Shown piece by piece: positions 51,871 through 63,895 of a DNA stretch of 64,000 nucleotides (positions within the stretch are counted from its first letter, which is position 1; every line of letters starts with the position of its first letter). The DNA comes from Membranipora membranacea. Its lineage: Eukaryota; Bryozoa; Gymnolaemata; Cheilostomatida; Membraniporidae. The notes below the pieces were generated by a model, which saw only the letters and a program-made list of their open reading frames with translations, did not search any database and was not told the origin of the DNA. The stretch is taken from positions 8,308,001-8,372,000 of the forward strand of contig OU612075.1 in the NCBI GenBank assembly GCA_914767715.1, in the 5' to 3' direction. The position numbers and the translations under genes are program-made.

Positions 51871-53890
51871 CTCTCCAATCTCCAATTACGTATTGACTAG
51901 CAGTGCGCAACTGGTTGAGAAAGAAAAATTAAATTGGCATGGTGTTTTAACAACATACAAAACTCAAAAATGAAAACGAATTTGCAGATTTTTTATATGA
52001 AACCATTTTCTTTGACTAAGAATACCATGCAATACTGATGGAATGAATATAACCCTACTTCCACAAAACTCATAAGGAACTATTCCCTAAAACATCAGAT
52101 AATTTTAAAAGTTTCAGTTTTTGAAATCGACAGAACATTATGATGATTAAGTGCACATGATCAAAGCAGTCTTTTTGTCAGTTTGATGAAAACACATTTG
52201 CTGAATCGCTAATCAAAAATTTGATTTACTTCCTTAGGCTCATGGCACAATTCAATAAGTTGGCAATGCCCTGTAGCTGAGGTTTTTGAGCAAGGTCTCG
52301 CCTTCATTATTAGGGGTCTTGTCTTATAGAGTCCGCAGTGGGGATATGGGAATATGAGAATGTAAACAGAATCTAATTCAGTGCCTGGATCAAAAATCAA
52401 ATACACAGAACCGAATTTCAGCCAACCTAGTTCTTCTGCTTGGCGTATCCATGTAAGGCAAGGAAGCAGTAACAAGCATCTAACATTGTGTGAAATCGAT
52501 CACAAATCATGATGAATTAGCACGGTTGCATGCTGCAAAGATAAGGCTAACGATCTTGCTAATACCTGGTGAAGCATATGTTAAATTGCTCTCATACTAA
52601 AAATTGATACCCTGGAACTTGCGAAATCTCCTTTGCATTTCTTCCTGATGCCAAGGAAGAAAATGTTGCTTGAGTTTTATCTATTAGGTAACTGGGCTAT
52701 TAACATACGGTAAATTTTGAAAACTTTTATCTTCGATCATCCAATCATCATATTTCATATGTTCACATTGGGTTAAGGCCAAAATTATGGGTGGGAAAAT
52801 ATACCTTACCTCAACCATGATACAATGTCATATTGATTGGCCCAAGGTTGGTTTAGATCAACATTTAATTTAAATTTGAATCTATCATGAGTGCTTGCCA
52901 ATGAGAAGCACTTTCGAAAGCACTTTGATAACAATCTTGGCACCATATCGCAACATGAAGTCAAAGTTTTACACTAATATTTTTTGAATGCCAACAAACC
53001 TCACACTGAATGGCTTCAGAAAACAGGAACATTTCTTGATCAACCACCTTTAACTTTTAATGTCGAGAGCCATAGCCATAAACTGGAAAGGCCTATGAAT
53101 GGTGGGGGGGGGTGTAGCCTGGGCAGGCTGTCATGTCAGGCTAGGGGGGGCTGGTTGAGTTGGCAATGTGCTTGAAGCCATGAGCTATGGACTCTGAGCC
53201 ATCACTCACCCCCAAATGCTGTGGCAGTAGTAAAAAAGGCTCAAAATCACAAAGTCACAAGGCTCAAAAGTATGGGTCATATTGGCCTTATGCTGGAAGT
53301 GGAGTAACCTGAAATACGGGAGGAAGAATGGTCATTGATAGATATAAAATACCTAGACAGGACACCATATATAGTGATAGCGGGATAGATGACATTACCC
53401 CATTGAATTGTGTGGTGTGATCTTTGTTTGCAACCAAAAAGCCAGGTTTTTATTAATAACTCGGTAACTTTTAATTGGTCTTGTAGTTTGAAAATTGCTC
53501 GACATTTAGCTTTTTCTCGTGGTCAACTCTAATGGCTGTGCCAACATCAAAACAGCCATTGACCAATTTTTTTAAATACATTATGTTGTTTTGATATTTG
53601 TATGCAATAGAGTAGAAATGTGGTGACGAAATTGATATACTATCTAAACAACAGCAGAGATTAAAGGAATAATCCATGGCTGCTTGTGCAAAGTCTTAAC
53701 AAACCTGCTCTACTTGTTTAATCTTAGTGGGTCACGTCTTAGTTGTTACTCAGTGAACCCCTACCTTACAAAAAAAAATGTTTCACAGAAGTAAATCTTG
53801 GCTCATGAACTTCTTCATCTTGAGAGATCAAAGGAAATTTCAACTATCTTACAGTAGTGTTGTCTCAGAACAGTTAAAGCTGATTCCCTA
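51870..53890. repeat. duplicated unit, copy 1 (upstream of peptide gene A)
   Basis: This is about 2 kb alignable by eye with 55890-58095. Both contain caactggttgaga, tactgatggaatgaatataa, gctcatggcacaatt(c/t)aata and taataagttggcaa-type blocks in the same order, with small indels. It is non-coding, and the open stretch at 52984-53175 is not conserved as a protein. Confidence 0.85.
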
Positions 53891-54199
53891 TTAAACCTTG
53901 TTCAGAGAATACAATTGAAAAAAATTGAAGAATTTTGAAATGCTCTGAATGTGGGAACTTGATAGCTTGATAGGCCACATAATTGAATCAAGCGTCAATT
54001 TTTGTTCTGGATAGTTCATTTTTCACTTTGATATACCATTTGGCTTCAAATACAAATAATTTTTTGATCACTTCAAAATAATTGAAAACTATATTTGTCG
54101 TGTTTTAATGTCGATTGCTAAATTTGATTGCATGACATCGCCAATTTCATACCTTTCATACCATAATTTTTTGCGCAGTGCTTATTGGTGCCTTCAGAG

Positions 54200-54252
54200 T
54201 ATAAAAATGGGCCGCCATCGTTGACCACTCATTGGATCAATACAGAATCATC
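54200..54252 (+). promoter_or_regulatory. core promoter of peptide gene A
   Basis: TATAAAAA at 54200-54207 is followed by gggccgccatcgttgaccac, which is almost identical in gene B (62454 onward). The shared block ends ctcattggatca. A start near 54230 would fit the usual TATA spacing. The ATG follows at 54253. Confidence 0.75.
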
Positions 54253-55115
54253 ATGTATCTGAGGTAAGTACCTAGTGTTTATCAAAATGTCTCAAAATTC
54301 TTTAATAAAAAGCTATTTTGTTTGTTCAAGTTATGGTATACTGAGCTAATATACTAGTTATCACATGATTACATGATCTGCTGTTGGCTAAAATTCTTCT
54401 TTTCCTAATTTCAGACTGCCGTGCGTCGCTGTCCTGGTTGTTGTACTAGTTGGTTTGTCAGTAGTTTCTGCACGACAGAATACTACTCCATGTGAGTTAA
54501 AATTATAACTCTGTAATATTAATTTAAAGCACAGGATGTTTGGTCTTGATTTGCGTCAGAAGTCATCATTGGCAGCATTATGTAGGCATGGAAAAGATAA
54601 GATGGTTGATAGGCTTGCTCCATTGGCATATATGAATTTCCTCCCCCCTCATTTTGCCATGCAGTCTGTATGAAATTCATTTTCCCCCTTGTATATAGTT
54701 TGTATTCCAGAAGGAAGCTATATTGAAAAATAACACAGTGTTACAATTATACCAATATACCAATCACAAGTTGTGGTAAAAGTAAAACCTGTCACACTTC
54801 AGATTTCGAATTTAATTTTCTTCAGAGCATATAATTTTTATAAGCCATGAAAAGATACTGTTTTTATTTTTAGTACCAATTGACCTCTGCGGACCTGGCA
54901 CTGTATTAGTCGAAGCACATCCATACACAATACCAAGGAAAGGTTGTGTTCCTAAAAAGAAATTTGTCTCAAGCAACAGCCAATGGGATTACTGCTGTTG
55001 CAATAACCCTTACAAATTCTATACAGAGTACCCTTCACCATCATGGGAATACCTGTGTTGGCCACAACCCAGCTGGAGTGCGGTCCCTCATGGATTCTGC
55101 TGCAAAAGCATATGA
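54253..55115 (+). CDS. secreted cysteine-rich peptide A
   Basis: Three exons, 54253-54263, 54415-54491 and 54874-55115, give 109 residues, with GT-AG introns and phases 2 and 1. Residues 1-23 form a signal peptide with a VAVLVVVLVGLSVV core and a likely cut after VSA. The mature part of about 86 residues has eight cysteines at 35, 54, 70, 71, 72, 91, 105 and 106, in the order CGPG, KGC, YCCC, LC, FCC. It is rich in Pro, Trp and Tyr, with sequon NTT at 26-28. I do not recognise the family. A small disulfide-rich extracellular peptide is inferred; defence, mucus or signalling roles are all open. Gene B is its paralogue with the same exon layout. AATAAA occurs at 55649. Confidence 0.85.
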
Positions 55116-55890
55116 CGTAAAAAAGAACTAGAATAGTAATCTTTTGTTGTCCCCACTATATCTTATGAGTACACCCTTCTATCTTTCAATGCGCAGTTTT
55201 ACTTTTATTTTTAATCTTCATTAATTATTTGCTTTACGATATCCCTAACTTAACTCCACGGTGACTATTGTCAGTGACAATTCATTCTGCTGCAATTCCC
55301 TTTTTCATCCATATCAGTTTTCTGGAAAAAAAGCATGCTGCTAGCTTACACCTACTGTGAGCAAATCGATTGGACTGATTTTTAACAAAAATCTGTTATT
55401 ACAAATCAAGAATTCATTCACGGCAATCATAGCCACTTATGATGAGCAACAGAAATAACTTCAAATTCATTTGATAGCTGTCATTTAGATAAAGAATAAC
55501 ATTTAAAAAAATATTTATTGTCAACAATCGTCATAAATAATTCGATCTTCTTCTTCTTCTTAAAAACTTAAAGTAAAATCAATGTTGAAAATTGGAAGCC
55601 ATAGACCGTTCGGCTGAATACTGAAAAATGATTATGTCTTGGACATGAAATAAATGAGCGTCTGTTGTCTGAATGCCTTTAAATTGCTCAAAGACTTGAC
55701 ATGTTGTTGGAAACTATTAAATACGTTTGAAAGATTGCAAAGAAAAATATTTGATGGAGGTTTCAGGAGATGTGTCTCTCACATCGAAAGACGATGTCAT
55801 GGAAAATAAAATTACTCACAAATATAATCTGTAGCCAACATGTTGAGTATCTTATAGCCATAAAGGCAGAGAAATGACTTGCAAGTGAAA
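55116..55890 (+). other. 3' flank of gene A
   Basis: No gene is seen. A candidate polyadenylation signal AATAAA lies at 55649-55654. A cttcttcttcttctt run lies near 55548-55561. Confidence 0.5.
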
Positions 55891-58095
55891 AATTGTTTCA
55901 GTTCCAATAACATATTGGTTAGGAGTGAGCAACTGGTTGAGAAATAAAAATTGGATCAGAATGGTGTTTTAACAATATTCAAAATTTAGAACGAAAATGA
56001 ATTTGCAGATTGTTTATATGAAACCATGTTGTTTGACTGAAAATCCCATGCAGTACTGATGGAATGAATATAACCCATATTGAAGGTTATTCCTACTTCC
56101 ACAACACTCATGAGGAACTTTTTGCTATAACCACAGATAATTTAAAAAAAATATCTGTTTTTGAAACCGATAGAACATTATGATGACTAAGTGCACATGA
56201 TCAAAGCAGTTTTTTTGTCAGTTTGATGAAAACACATCCCTGTTGTTGCACATTTGCTGAATCGCTAATCAAAAATTTGATTTACTTCCTTCCTTAGGCT
56301 CATGGCACAATTTAATAAGTTGGCAACGCCCTGTAGCTGAGGTTTTTGAGCAAGGCCTCGGCTTCATTATTAGGGGTCGTGTCTAATTGAGTCTGCAGTG
56401 CGGATATGAGAATATGAGAATGTAAACAGAATCTAATTCAGTGATTGAATCAACAATTAAAAACGCAGAACCGAATATCAGCCAATCAAGGTTTTCTGCT
56501 TGGCATATCCATGTAAGGCAAGTAAGCAATAACAAGCATCTCACATCTGAAATCTATCACAAATCATGATGTATTGGCACAGTTGAACAGTGCAAAGATG
56601 CTTATACCTGCAGTGAAGCATGTGTTAAATTGTTATCATACTCAAAATTGATACCCTGGAACTTGCGAAATCTCCTTAGCATTTCTTCCTGATGTCAAGG
56701 AAGGGAATCTTGTTGAGTTTTATCTTTAAGGTAACTGGGCTATTAACATACCTAACGGTACATTTTGAAAAATGTTATCTTCGAACATCCAATCATCATA
56801 TTTCATATGTTCACATTGGTTGAAGGCCAATGTTATGGGTGGGAAAATAGACCTTGCCTCAACCATGATGCAATGTCATATTGATTGGCTCTATGCTGGT
56901 TATGATCTATCTTTCGTTAGAATTTCAGACTAAAGTGATCGCTTGCCAAGGAGCAGGACATTTTGATAATAATCTTGGCACTATATCGCAACATTTATTA
57001 ATCTCTTTAAAATGCAAACAAACCTCACTCTTTATGGGTTCAAAGAAAAGGAACATTTCTTGATCAACCACTTTTAATTCTTAATGTCCGGAACCATAAA
57101 CTGGAAATGCCTATAGACAGGGGAGGGGGGTTCCTGGTCACTCAGAGATTGCGCGTTACAATTGTGCAGATTTGTCAACGATGTGTTTGAGATCATTAGC
57201 CATGGGCTCTGAGCCATTCAGTCTGTAATCAGGGCCGTAGTTAAGAAAAAATCTTAGGGGTGGCGAAAAACTTTTAGGGGTGTGAAGTGACCTGTGGAAT
57301 CTGGGGTTAATCTCCAGCCTCCAAAGCGTTTTTTAAATAGATAGCAAATAGAAGCCCCAAATGTGCTGATTTTGACCTGGAATATACTCATTTATAGCAT
57401 TTTTAGGCCACTCTATTGAGCATTCTAGGAGAGGCAGAATGTCGGGAACTACGGGCCTGCTGTTGCAGTAGTAAAACTGAGCATGAAAGTATGAGCCATT
57501 TTTGATTTTGCGACGAAATGGCATTAGCCAAAAACAGGACAAATTGGACAGCATCTACAGCATTAGTGAGATGGTTGACATTACCCCCATTGAATTGTAT
57601 GTTATCAATGGGGTTATCATTGTTTACAGTCTATAAGCAAGGATTTGTAGTTCAAAAATCACTAGATATTTAGCATCTTTTTGTGGTCAATTTTAATGGT
57701 TGTGCCAACATTAAAACAGCCATCTACCGATTTTTAGAAATACATAATAATGTTTTGATATTGTTGCCGAGGCATGTGAGTTTTACACAATAAAGCAGAT
57801 GCGGTTACAATATTGATTTCCTACCTCAACAACAGCAGAGGTTAAAGGAATAATCCATGGCTGCTTCGACCAAGTTCCTTGTGTAAAGTCTTAACAAACC
57901 TGCTCTACTTGTTCACTCTTAGTGGGTCACATCTTAGTTGTTATTCAGTGTACTCCTACCTTACACAAACGCAAAGAATGTTCTACAGAAGTATATCTTG
58001 CAATTTGTCCCAAAACCGTCTATATCTCAAGAAATTAATGGAACATTCAACTACTTAGGTGTGTTGTCTCAAAACAGTAAAAGCAGTTTTGATTG
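55890..58095. repeat. duplicated unit, copy 2 (upstream of peptide gene B)
   Basis: It aligns with 51870-53890 through its length, with substitutions and indels. In copy 1 the shared block is about 110-130 bp from the promoter-proximal homology. Here it is separated from that homology by about 4.2 kb of inserted DNA. Confidence 0.85.
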
Positions 58096-58461
58096 AATGA
58101 GTTGATTTCGGAATAATGTCAGGGACACATTACAAATAAGGTTCTCTCTGTGAATTCCAAAATAAAGGAGCATCAGTTATTTAATACACAAATACTAAAA
58201 GGTACAAAACTATCGAGAAATCTGTTCGTATGTGCCTTTCGCGTTCTATAAAATTACGATTAGTCTCATAGCAGCTGTGCATGACAAGGGAAGGATCAGC
58301 AACTAATTCTAACTATCTTAGTGGTATAATTGTAATAATCTTTGATACAATGATGGTAAAAATAATATTGATGAAATAAAAGTGAATTAGAGAGTTGCTG
58401 CTGCATAACCTTCCTCTAAAAAAAAACTTGTTATGGAAAAATTAGCGATACAAATTTTTAA

Positions 58462-60287
58462 GGTAATGTCAAAGACCGATTCGAATATATCGGGCTTTAT
58501 TTATCGATCACAAATCTTTTGATAATAAAATAATAAAAATCTACTAATGATCTTCAATCAGAAAAATTCCAAAACAAAGTTTGCAGTATTTTGCATATTG
58601 AAATTAAAAAGAGAAACAAAAGCTCACATGTAACATAAAAATGGAGAGTTTGCCCTCAGTGCGGTGCGTGCCCTTGGTCTTGGTTTCTGGGCCAGTCGAG
58701 TTGACCTTCGAGGAGCAGTTGTTGGTTTGTAACTTGCCATCACACCATTAAGGCAGTGCTCTGTGTTATTTTCTATATTACACATGTACTCTTGGCTCGT
58801 CTGGTTGAGGAGATCAATGTTCGCTGTTCGGTCATTGTAAACGAGACCACACGGATCAAGAACCTTGAGTACCAAATTTTCTACACGCAGGATCCTCATT
58901 CTTTGTTGCTGAGAGAGCATGGAATACCAGGAGGGAGAAGCATACATATACCGTTGGAAAGCTGTCGAGCTACTGAAAATGAATACCTAAACCAAAACTT
59001 GATTCGATGACGTTGTGTCATTTTAGGGAGGAAATGAGGCAGAAAATGCTGTTTTTGTCAATGCAGATGGACGAGTCAAATTAATTGCAAGAAATTTCAA
59101 AACAGGTGGAATGTATACTTAGAGATTGCGTCCATCGTAAAATTTGATTTTCTTTGATATATGACTAGTCTAAATTGACTTTTTACGTCACGCCATACAA
59201 TGCATTTTTTTTGTGAAGCCGTGAAAATATGTAAGATTTCAATCATTAATTCACAACAGATCATAGGCTCGAAACAAAGTTAATTATAATTTTCTCTTAG
59301 AGTACTCTTCAAATGTCATACACATTGACTTTCAAAAAATTAGCTTACATATTACAATGACAGTAGACTCTCGAATACGGCTAATATTTTCGTCAACTTA
59401 GCATAACGTCGAACATGCTGTCCAAATAACCATTATTGTGGCCAAACAAAGTTTTTTTGAAAGTTCTCACATACGAAGCCGCTTTCATTGACCATGGTGC
59501 ACACAGGAAATGCCAACATAATTTTTCATTACATCTTCATTTTTCTTGAATTTAACGCAAAAGAATGCCAAAAAACACCTCAAAAGTCCCTAAAAATACC
59601 TCAAAGTCCCTAAAAATAGCTGTTTTTTGGCATTCTTTTGCGTTAAATTCAAGAAAAATAAAGATGCAATGAAAAATTCTGTTAGCATTTCCTGAGTGCA
59701 CCATGGTTAATGAAAGCGGCTTCGTATGTGAGAACCTTCAAAAAAACTTTGTTTGGCCACAATAATGGTTATTTGGACAGCATGTTCGACATTATGCAAA
59801 GGTTGCGAAAATATTAGCCGTATTCGAGAGTCTACCGTCATTGCAATATGCAAGCTAATTTTTTGAAAGTCAATTTTTATGACATTTGAAGAGTACTCTA
59901 AGAGAAAATCATAATTAATTTTGTTTTGAGCCATTGATCTGTTGTGAATTATTGATTGAAATTTCACCTATTTTCACTGCTTCACAAAAAAGTGCATTGT
60001 ATGGCGTGACGTAAAAAGTCAATTTAGACTAGTCATATATCAAAGAAAATCAAATTTTACGATGGACGCAATCTCTAAGTATACATTCCACCTGTTTTGA
60101 AATTTCTTGCAATTAATTTGACTCCTCTATCTGCATTGACAAAAACAGCGTTTTCTACCTCATTTCCTCCCTAAAGTGACACAACGTCATCGAATCAAGT
60201 TTTTGTTTAGGCATTCATTTTCAGTAGCTCGACAGCTTTCCAACGGTATATGATATGTTGATATTCGGATCGGTCTTTGACATTACC
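58462..60287. mobile_element. palindromic TTAA-flanked transposon, copy 2, with nested insertion
   Basis: Same family as 5395-6543. TTAA lies at 58458-58461 and 60288-60291; the termini are GGTAATGTCAAAGACCGAT and its inverse. It is 1826 bp because its left arm is split by about 450 bp (about 58492-58947) of retroelement sequence. The arms otherwise mirror each other. Confidence 0.85.
58492..58947 (-). pseudogene. 5'-truncated non-LTR retrotransposon copy
   Basis: The minus strand stays open from 58947 to 58624 and begins YASPSWYSMLSQQQ, which matches the motif at the end of CR1/Jockey-like reverse transcriptase domains (Y-A/G-S-P/S-x-W-Y). It ends in a basic tail with a stop. An AATAAA follows at about 58496-58501 on that strand, close to the junction with the host element. 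A 5' truncation plus a 3' tail is the usual outcome of target-primed reverse transcription. Confidence 0.65.
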
Positions 60288-60291
60288 TTAA

Positions 60292-62260
60292 TGGTATGTG
60301 TTTCATTAGAGGCCTATGGGCAGATGAAGATAAATGGAAAGAACGAAGGATGTCCGTGGTAAAGTGAACATCCGAAGGGAAATCATGTCGACTGTGGTGT
60401 GAAATTGTGTGATAAGCCGGCCATGGCCAACCTCCGGTCGATTGTGAGTTTTGCCACTTTTTTTGGCCAGTTGTTCCCTCACCACAGAGAAAAGTTGAAA
60501 CGCACTTTCTCGCTTTGTTCAAAATTTTGGTGTGCAGTATATTCATTATGGTCGCACCTGAAATTCAGGAAATTTCTAGTTGTTGCTCTATTGCAGCAGA
60601 TGGGAACTCCCCACTACCTGTAACGTTCATGGAAAATACAGGTCAAAAATAAGGTGCATAAAATTGTTGCGCCTAATTGGTATACTACCAAAAAAAGTGG
60701 CCAATCTCGAGAAAAAAGTTTGGTCATGCCCTTATCCTCCATATGTCCGGTATACATGGGTCACAATGTGCGACAACCAAAACGACTATCCCTAAACCCA
60801 ATGACCTTTTCAGGACCACCAATTATAAATGAAGTGATTGTTCACAATATATACTAATACATGACATCATCATGTTTACTTGAATCCTTTATACTTTATC
60901 ACACTAATCCCTAAGATGAGAGACATAGAGTTTTTGTCATTACAACCCTCACAAACTCCCAAAATGATCGATAAGAATAGTGTTTATTTGTGGCCGATAG
61001 TCTGCAACATCAATGAAAAATACTGTATTCAACAGTGCCCTTGGATAAAGCCCCTATAGCTATTTTATCCCATCTCATGTAAACTTGATTGTAGGATTTT
61101 AATAGCATATAAGCATATTGATTGCCAATTAATGACAGCAACCGTAACTAGGCACTTGACAAAAATTCTAGGCACTATATAAATCTGTCAATCGTATTTC
61201 AAAATCAACCAATAAGAATCAGTAAAATGTGGGGCGGGTAATTTGAAATCTCTGCTTTTGAGTCAAAGCTGATGCATTTTCACCACTTTCCGAGTAGATG
61301 TTTGAAATAAGATTTATATAGGGATGTGTGTATGAAAAATCTGCATCAGCCCATGCAATTTTCATCTCAATAAAGTCAAGACTGCTCATCACATTCCTGA
61401 AAAAGCAGGAGAAATTTGAATGCTGCTAACCCTACTTGAAATTGGTACGGCTGGGTGATCGCTTTACGTTGACTGGGCCTTTTATACCCGTCTTTGGACT
61501 TTAAACCTGGAAAATGCATAAAAATGCTGCTTCAGCTTTCCATGGATATAATTTGTGTTTGATAGCCATTTTAAATTGTCATCAAAATAATTACCTACAT
61601 ATTTAAAAGAGTCCACACGCTCAATAACATTATCATTAACAAAAATGTAATCGTAGATAGTTTTGACATAATGCTAAATATATTGCAATTTATAAAAGTT
61701 TGATGCGGTGCAATATCATCTTTATTAGAAATTGTATTTTTGGCCAGTCTTTTGAAATAAGAAGAAAGTGAAAGTCAAATATATAAGGTGCTTACGTAAA
61801 CTGATTGTCAACCATGATTGTTTAGCTTGACTGGCCTCTCTATTAATTTCATCAGTTAACATATCCCTATTTCTAATTTTTTGATCCTAATTAAATAACT
61901 TGACAGTTAATACAGGCCCGAAATGTGATTGTGAGATGATTTCAGAACTCTTTAAAAGAGAGATTTTTAGTTTTCAAATTCTATTCTGGCGCTCCACCAC
62001 ACAAATTGCCTGGCAAATCGTTTCAGAACAAAAAAAACTCTATTCACAAGTATGTATACCATCACAGCGATACAGCCAGTGTGAAACACTGTGTCTTGCG
62101 TCATGGGGAATGGTGAATGGTAAAGTTGAATAAAAATCTGTCGGGTTTTATTTTCTGCAGTTTCTTTAATGATAACATACATGGAGATGTTTTGAAAGTG
62201 AGAAAATTTATAGTTTTTGAGCCAAGGTCACCAAATTAAAATTTGGTGTATGCTGTAGGG
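60292..62260. other. inserted and unassigned DNA upstream of gene B
   Basis: No intact gene is seen. It contains a reverse transcriptase fragment (61492-61672) and otherwise unassigned AT-rich sequence. Nothing equivalent lies between the repeat block and promoter of gene A. Confidence 0.5.
61492..61672 (-). pseudogene. reverse transcriptase fragment of a non-LTR element
   Basis: A minus-strand frame of about 55 codons reads ERVDSFKYVGNYFDDNLKW followed by a helical stretch ending FKVQRRV and a TAA. The V-D-S-F-K-Y-L/V-G motif is typical of the region after the RT catalytic core in CR1/Jockey/I elements. The piece at 58624-58947 corresponds to a later part of such a protein on the same strand. 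Confidence 0.65.
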
Positions 62261-62453
62261 TTGTTTTTCATCCGTAAAGTATCACTTGGCTTCACTCATA
62301 AATAACTCATGGAACATTTAAAATAATTGAAAATTATAAATAGTTTTCTAATACTGATTTTGCAAATAATTTGGAAGCAGATCTAAGCGTATGATGTTTG
62401 CCAATTTCATGCTGCAAGAATTTATTATGACCTGTTTGCAGATGTCAGAAGAC

Positions 62454-62519
62454 TATAAAAAGGGGCCGCCATCGTTGATCACTCATTGGATCAGAGATCA
62501 AGTACAAGAGGGGGGCAAC
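62454..62519 (+). promoter_or_regulatory. core promoter of peptide gene B
   Basis: TATAAAAA at 62454-62461 is followed by ggggccgccatcgttgatca and ctcattggatca, matching gene A. Further upstream, similarity to the gene A flank continues back to about 62270. The ATG is at 62520. Confidence 0.75.
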
Positions 62520-63683
62520 ATGAATCACATGTAAGTACTTGGTATTTATCGAAATGTCTCAATTCAAATCTTAAAATGATATTTTGTTTGTTCACGAAGA
62601 CAAAAGTTCAAGTTAACAATTAGTTTACTTTATTGGCATTGATAACATCTTCGAAGAAATGTTTTTCAGAAGTGCCATTAAATATGAATCTTAAGAGGGT
62701 GACACAAAAACCATGATTTAATAGTTAAAGATATACTTGTGGCACGTAATATTAATACAAGGCTTTTATTGAAACAAAATAATATCGATCACATGAATGT
62801 AGGATCTTCTGTTGGCTCAAATTTTCCTCTCTGCTATTTTCAGACTGTTGAGCGCTACCTTCTTGGTTGTGGTACTAGTCGGTTTGTCAGCAGTCTCTGC
62901 TCAACTGGCACCATGCGAAGGTGAGTAATAATTAATACACCTTACTCTCGGAAGCAATTTGATTTCAACTCAGCTTCATGTGAAATCTTATTTTGCGAAT
63001 CCATGCAGAATGCTGTTGCTACTATAGGGTAAATAAAATTTTTTTTTTTTTAAAACTTCATTGGCATAACTTTCATGTTTTCAGAATCAGCCATCCAGAA
63101 AAAAGGAATTCAATAAGACGACGAATATCTTGATCAATTTTGCTTTAGAACATTAACTCATGGCATGGCTGTATTATAAGCTCATACCCCCCTCTCCACC
63201 ATGTGCTGTGATTAGGCAGAGGGTCGGGTGTCACCCCTACTCATAAATTCTAATTTGATAGATTTGCATTGTGGAGAGAAAACAAATGTATCATAATTCG
63301 ATTCTGAAAATCTCCATGTATTGACTTTAATTTTACCGAGACATTTAATTTACTTATACATTATATATATTAATATATATGAGCCATTGTATGATCCTTT
63401 TTTTCAAATTTTAGTTCCAATACTAAGAGATTGTGGACCTGGCAAAGAATTGGTCTCGTCACCTCCTTTCACAGTGCCAAGGTATGGTTGTCGCCGTGTT
63501 TATGCCAACAACTGTCGATGGTATTACTGCTGTTGCAAAGCCCCAAGTTACAGTTTCTACACAACTCCGCCATCATCGGCATACAAATGTGTTGCACATC
63601 GGGCTCATGGACACAACGGTTACTGCTGCACAAGAAAGTTTGTCATTGCCTTCTCTGCTCAGTCATCACCAAAAGAGGCCTAA
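62520..63683 (+). CDS. secreted cysteine-rich peptide B
   Basis: Three exons, 62520-62530, 62844-62920 and 63415-63683, give 118 residues. The first two exons have the same lengths as in gene A (11 and 77 nt), with the same phases. The signal peptide spans about 1-23 with a TFLVVVLVGLSAV core and a likely cut after VSA. The mature chain has ten cysteines at 28, 36, 55, 63, 68, 69, 70, 88, 100 and 101: the eight-cysteine frame of gene A plus Cys28 (APCE) and Cys63 (NNCRW). The tail after the last CC is 17 residues against 3 in gene A. It is more basic than A, with several Arg and His. The family is not recognised. AATAAA lies at 63890-63895, about 200 bp after the stop. Confidence 0.87.
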
Positions 63684-63889
63684 TATAAATATAATCGTTT
63701 GTCAGAATTTATCATGAATTATCTTCATCTTACCCACACTTGTTTTAATGACTTTATCACTTAAAATTATATGTCTTGAATAATTATTATTAATAATCCT
63801 TTTCTGCGAAACTATATTCACAACATATTTATCTCTATAACGGTATATCTCTTTTTATATCTTATCATAATCTGTAGACAAAGTGTTCA

Positions 63890-63895
63890 AATAAA
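63890..63895 (+). terminator. polyadenylation signal of gene B
   Basis: A canonical AATAAA about 200 bp past the stop codon, followed by a T-rich stretch. Confidence 0.6.

Noticed and set aside
52984-53175. 63-codon open frame upstream of gene A
   Set aside because: It lies in the duplicated non-coding block, and the other copy does not keep the frame.
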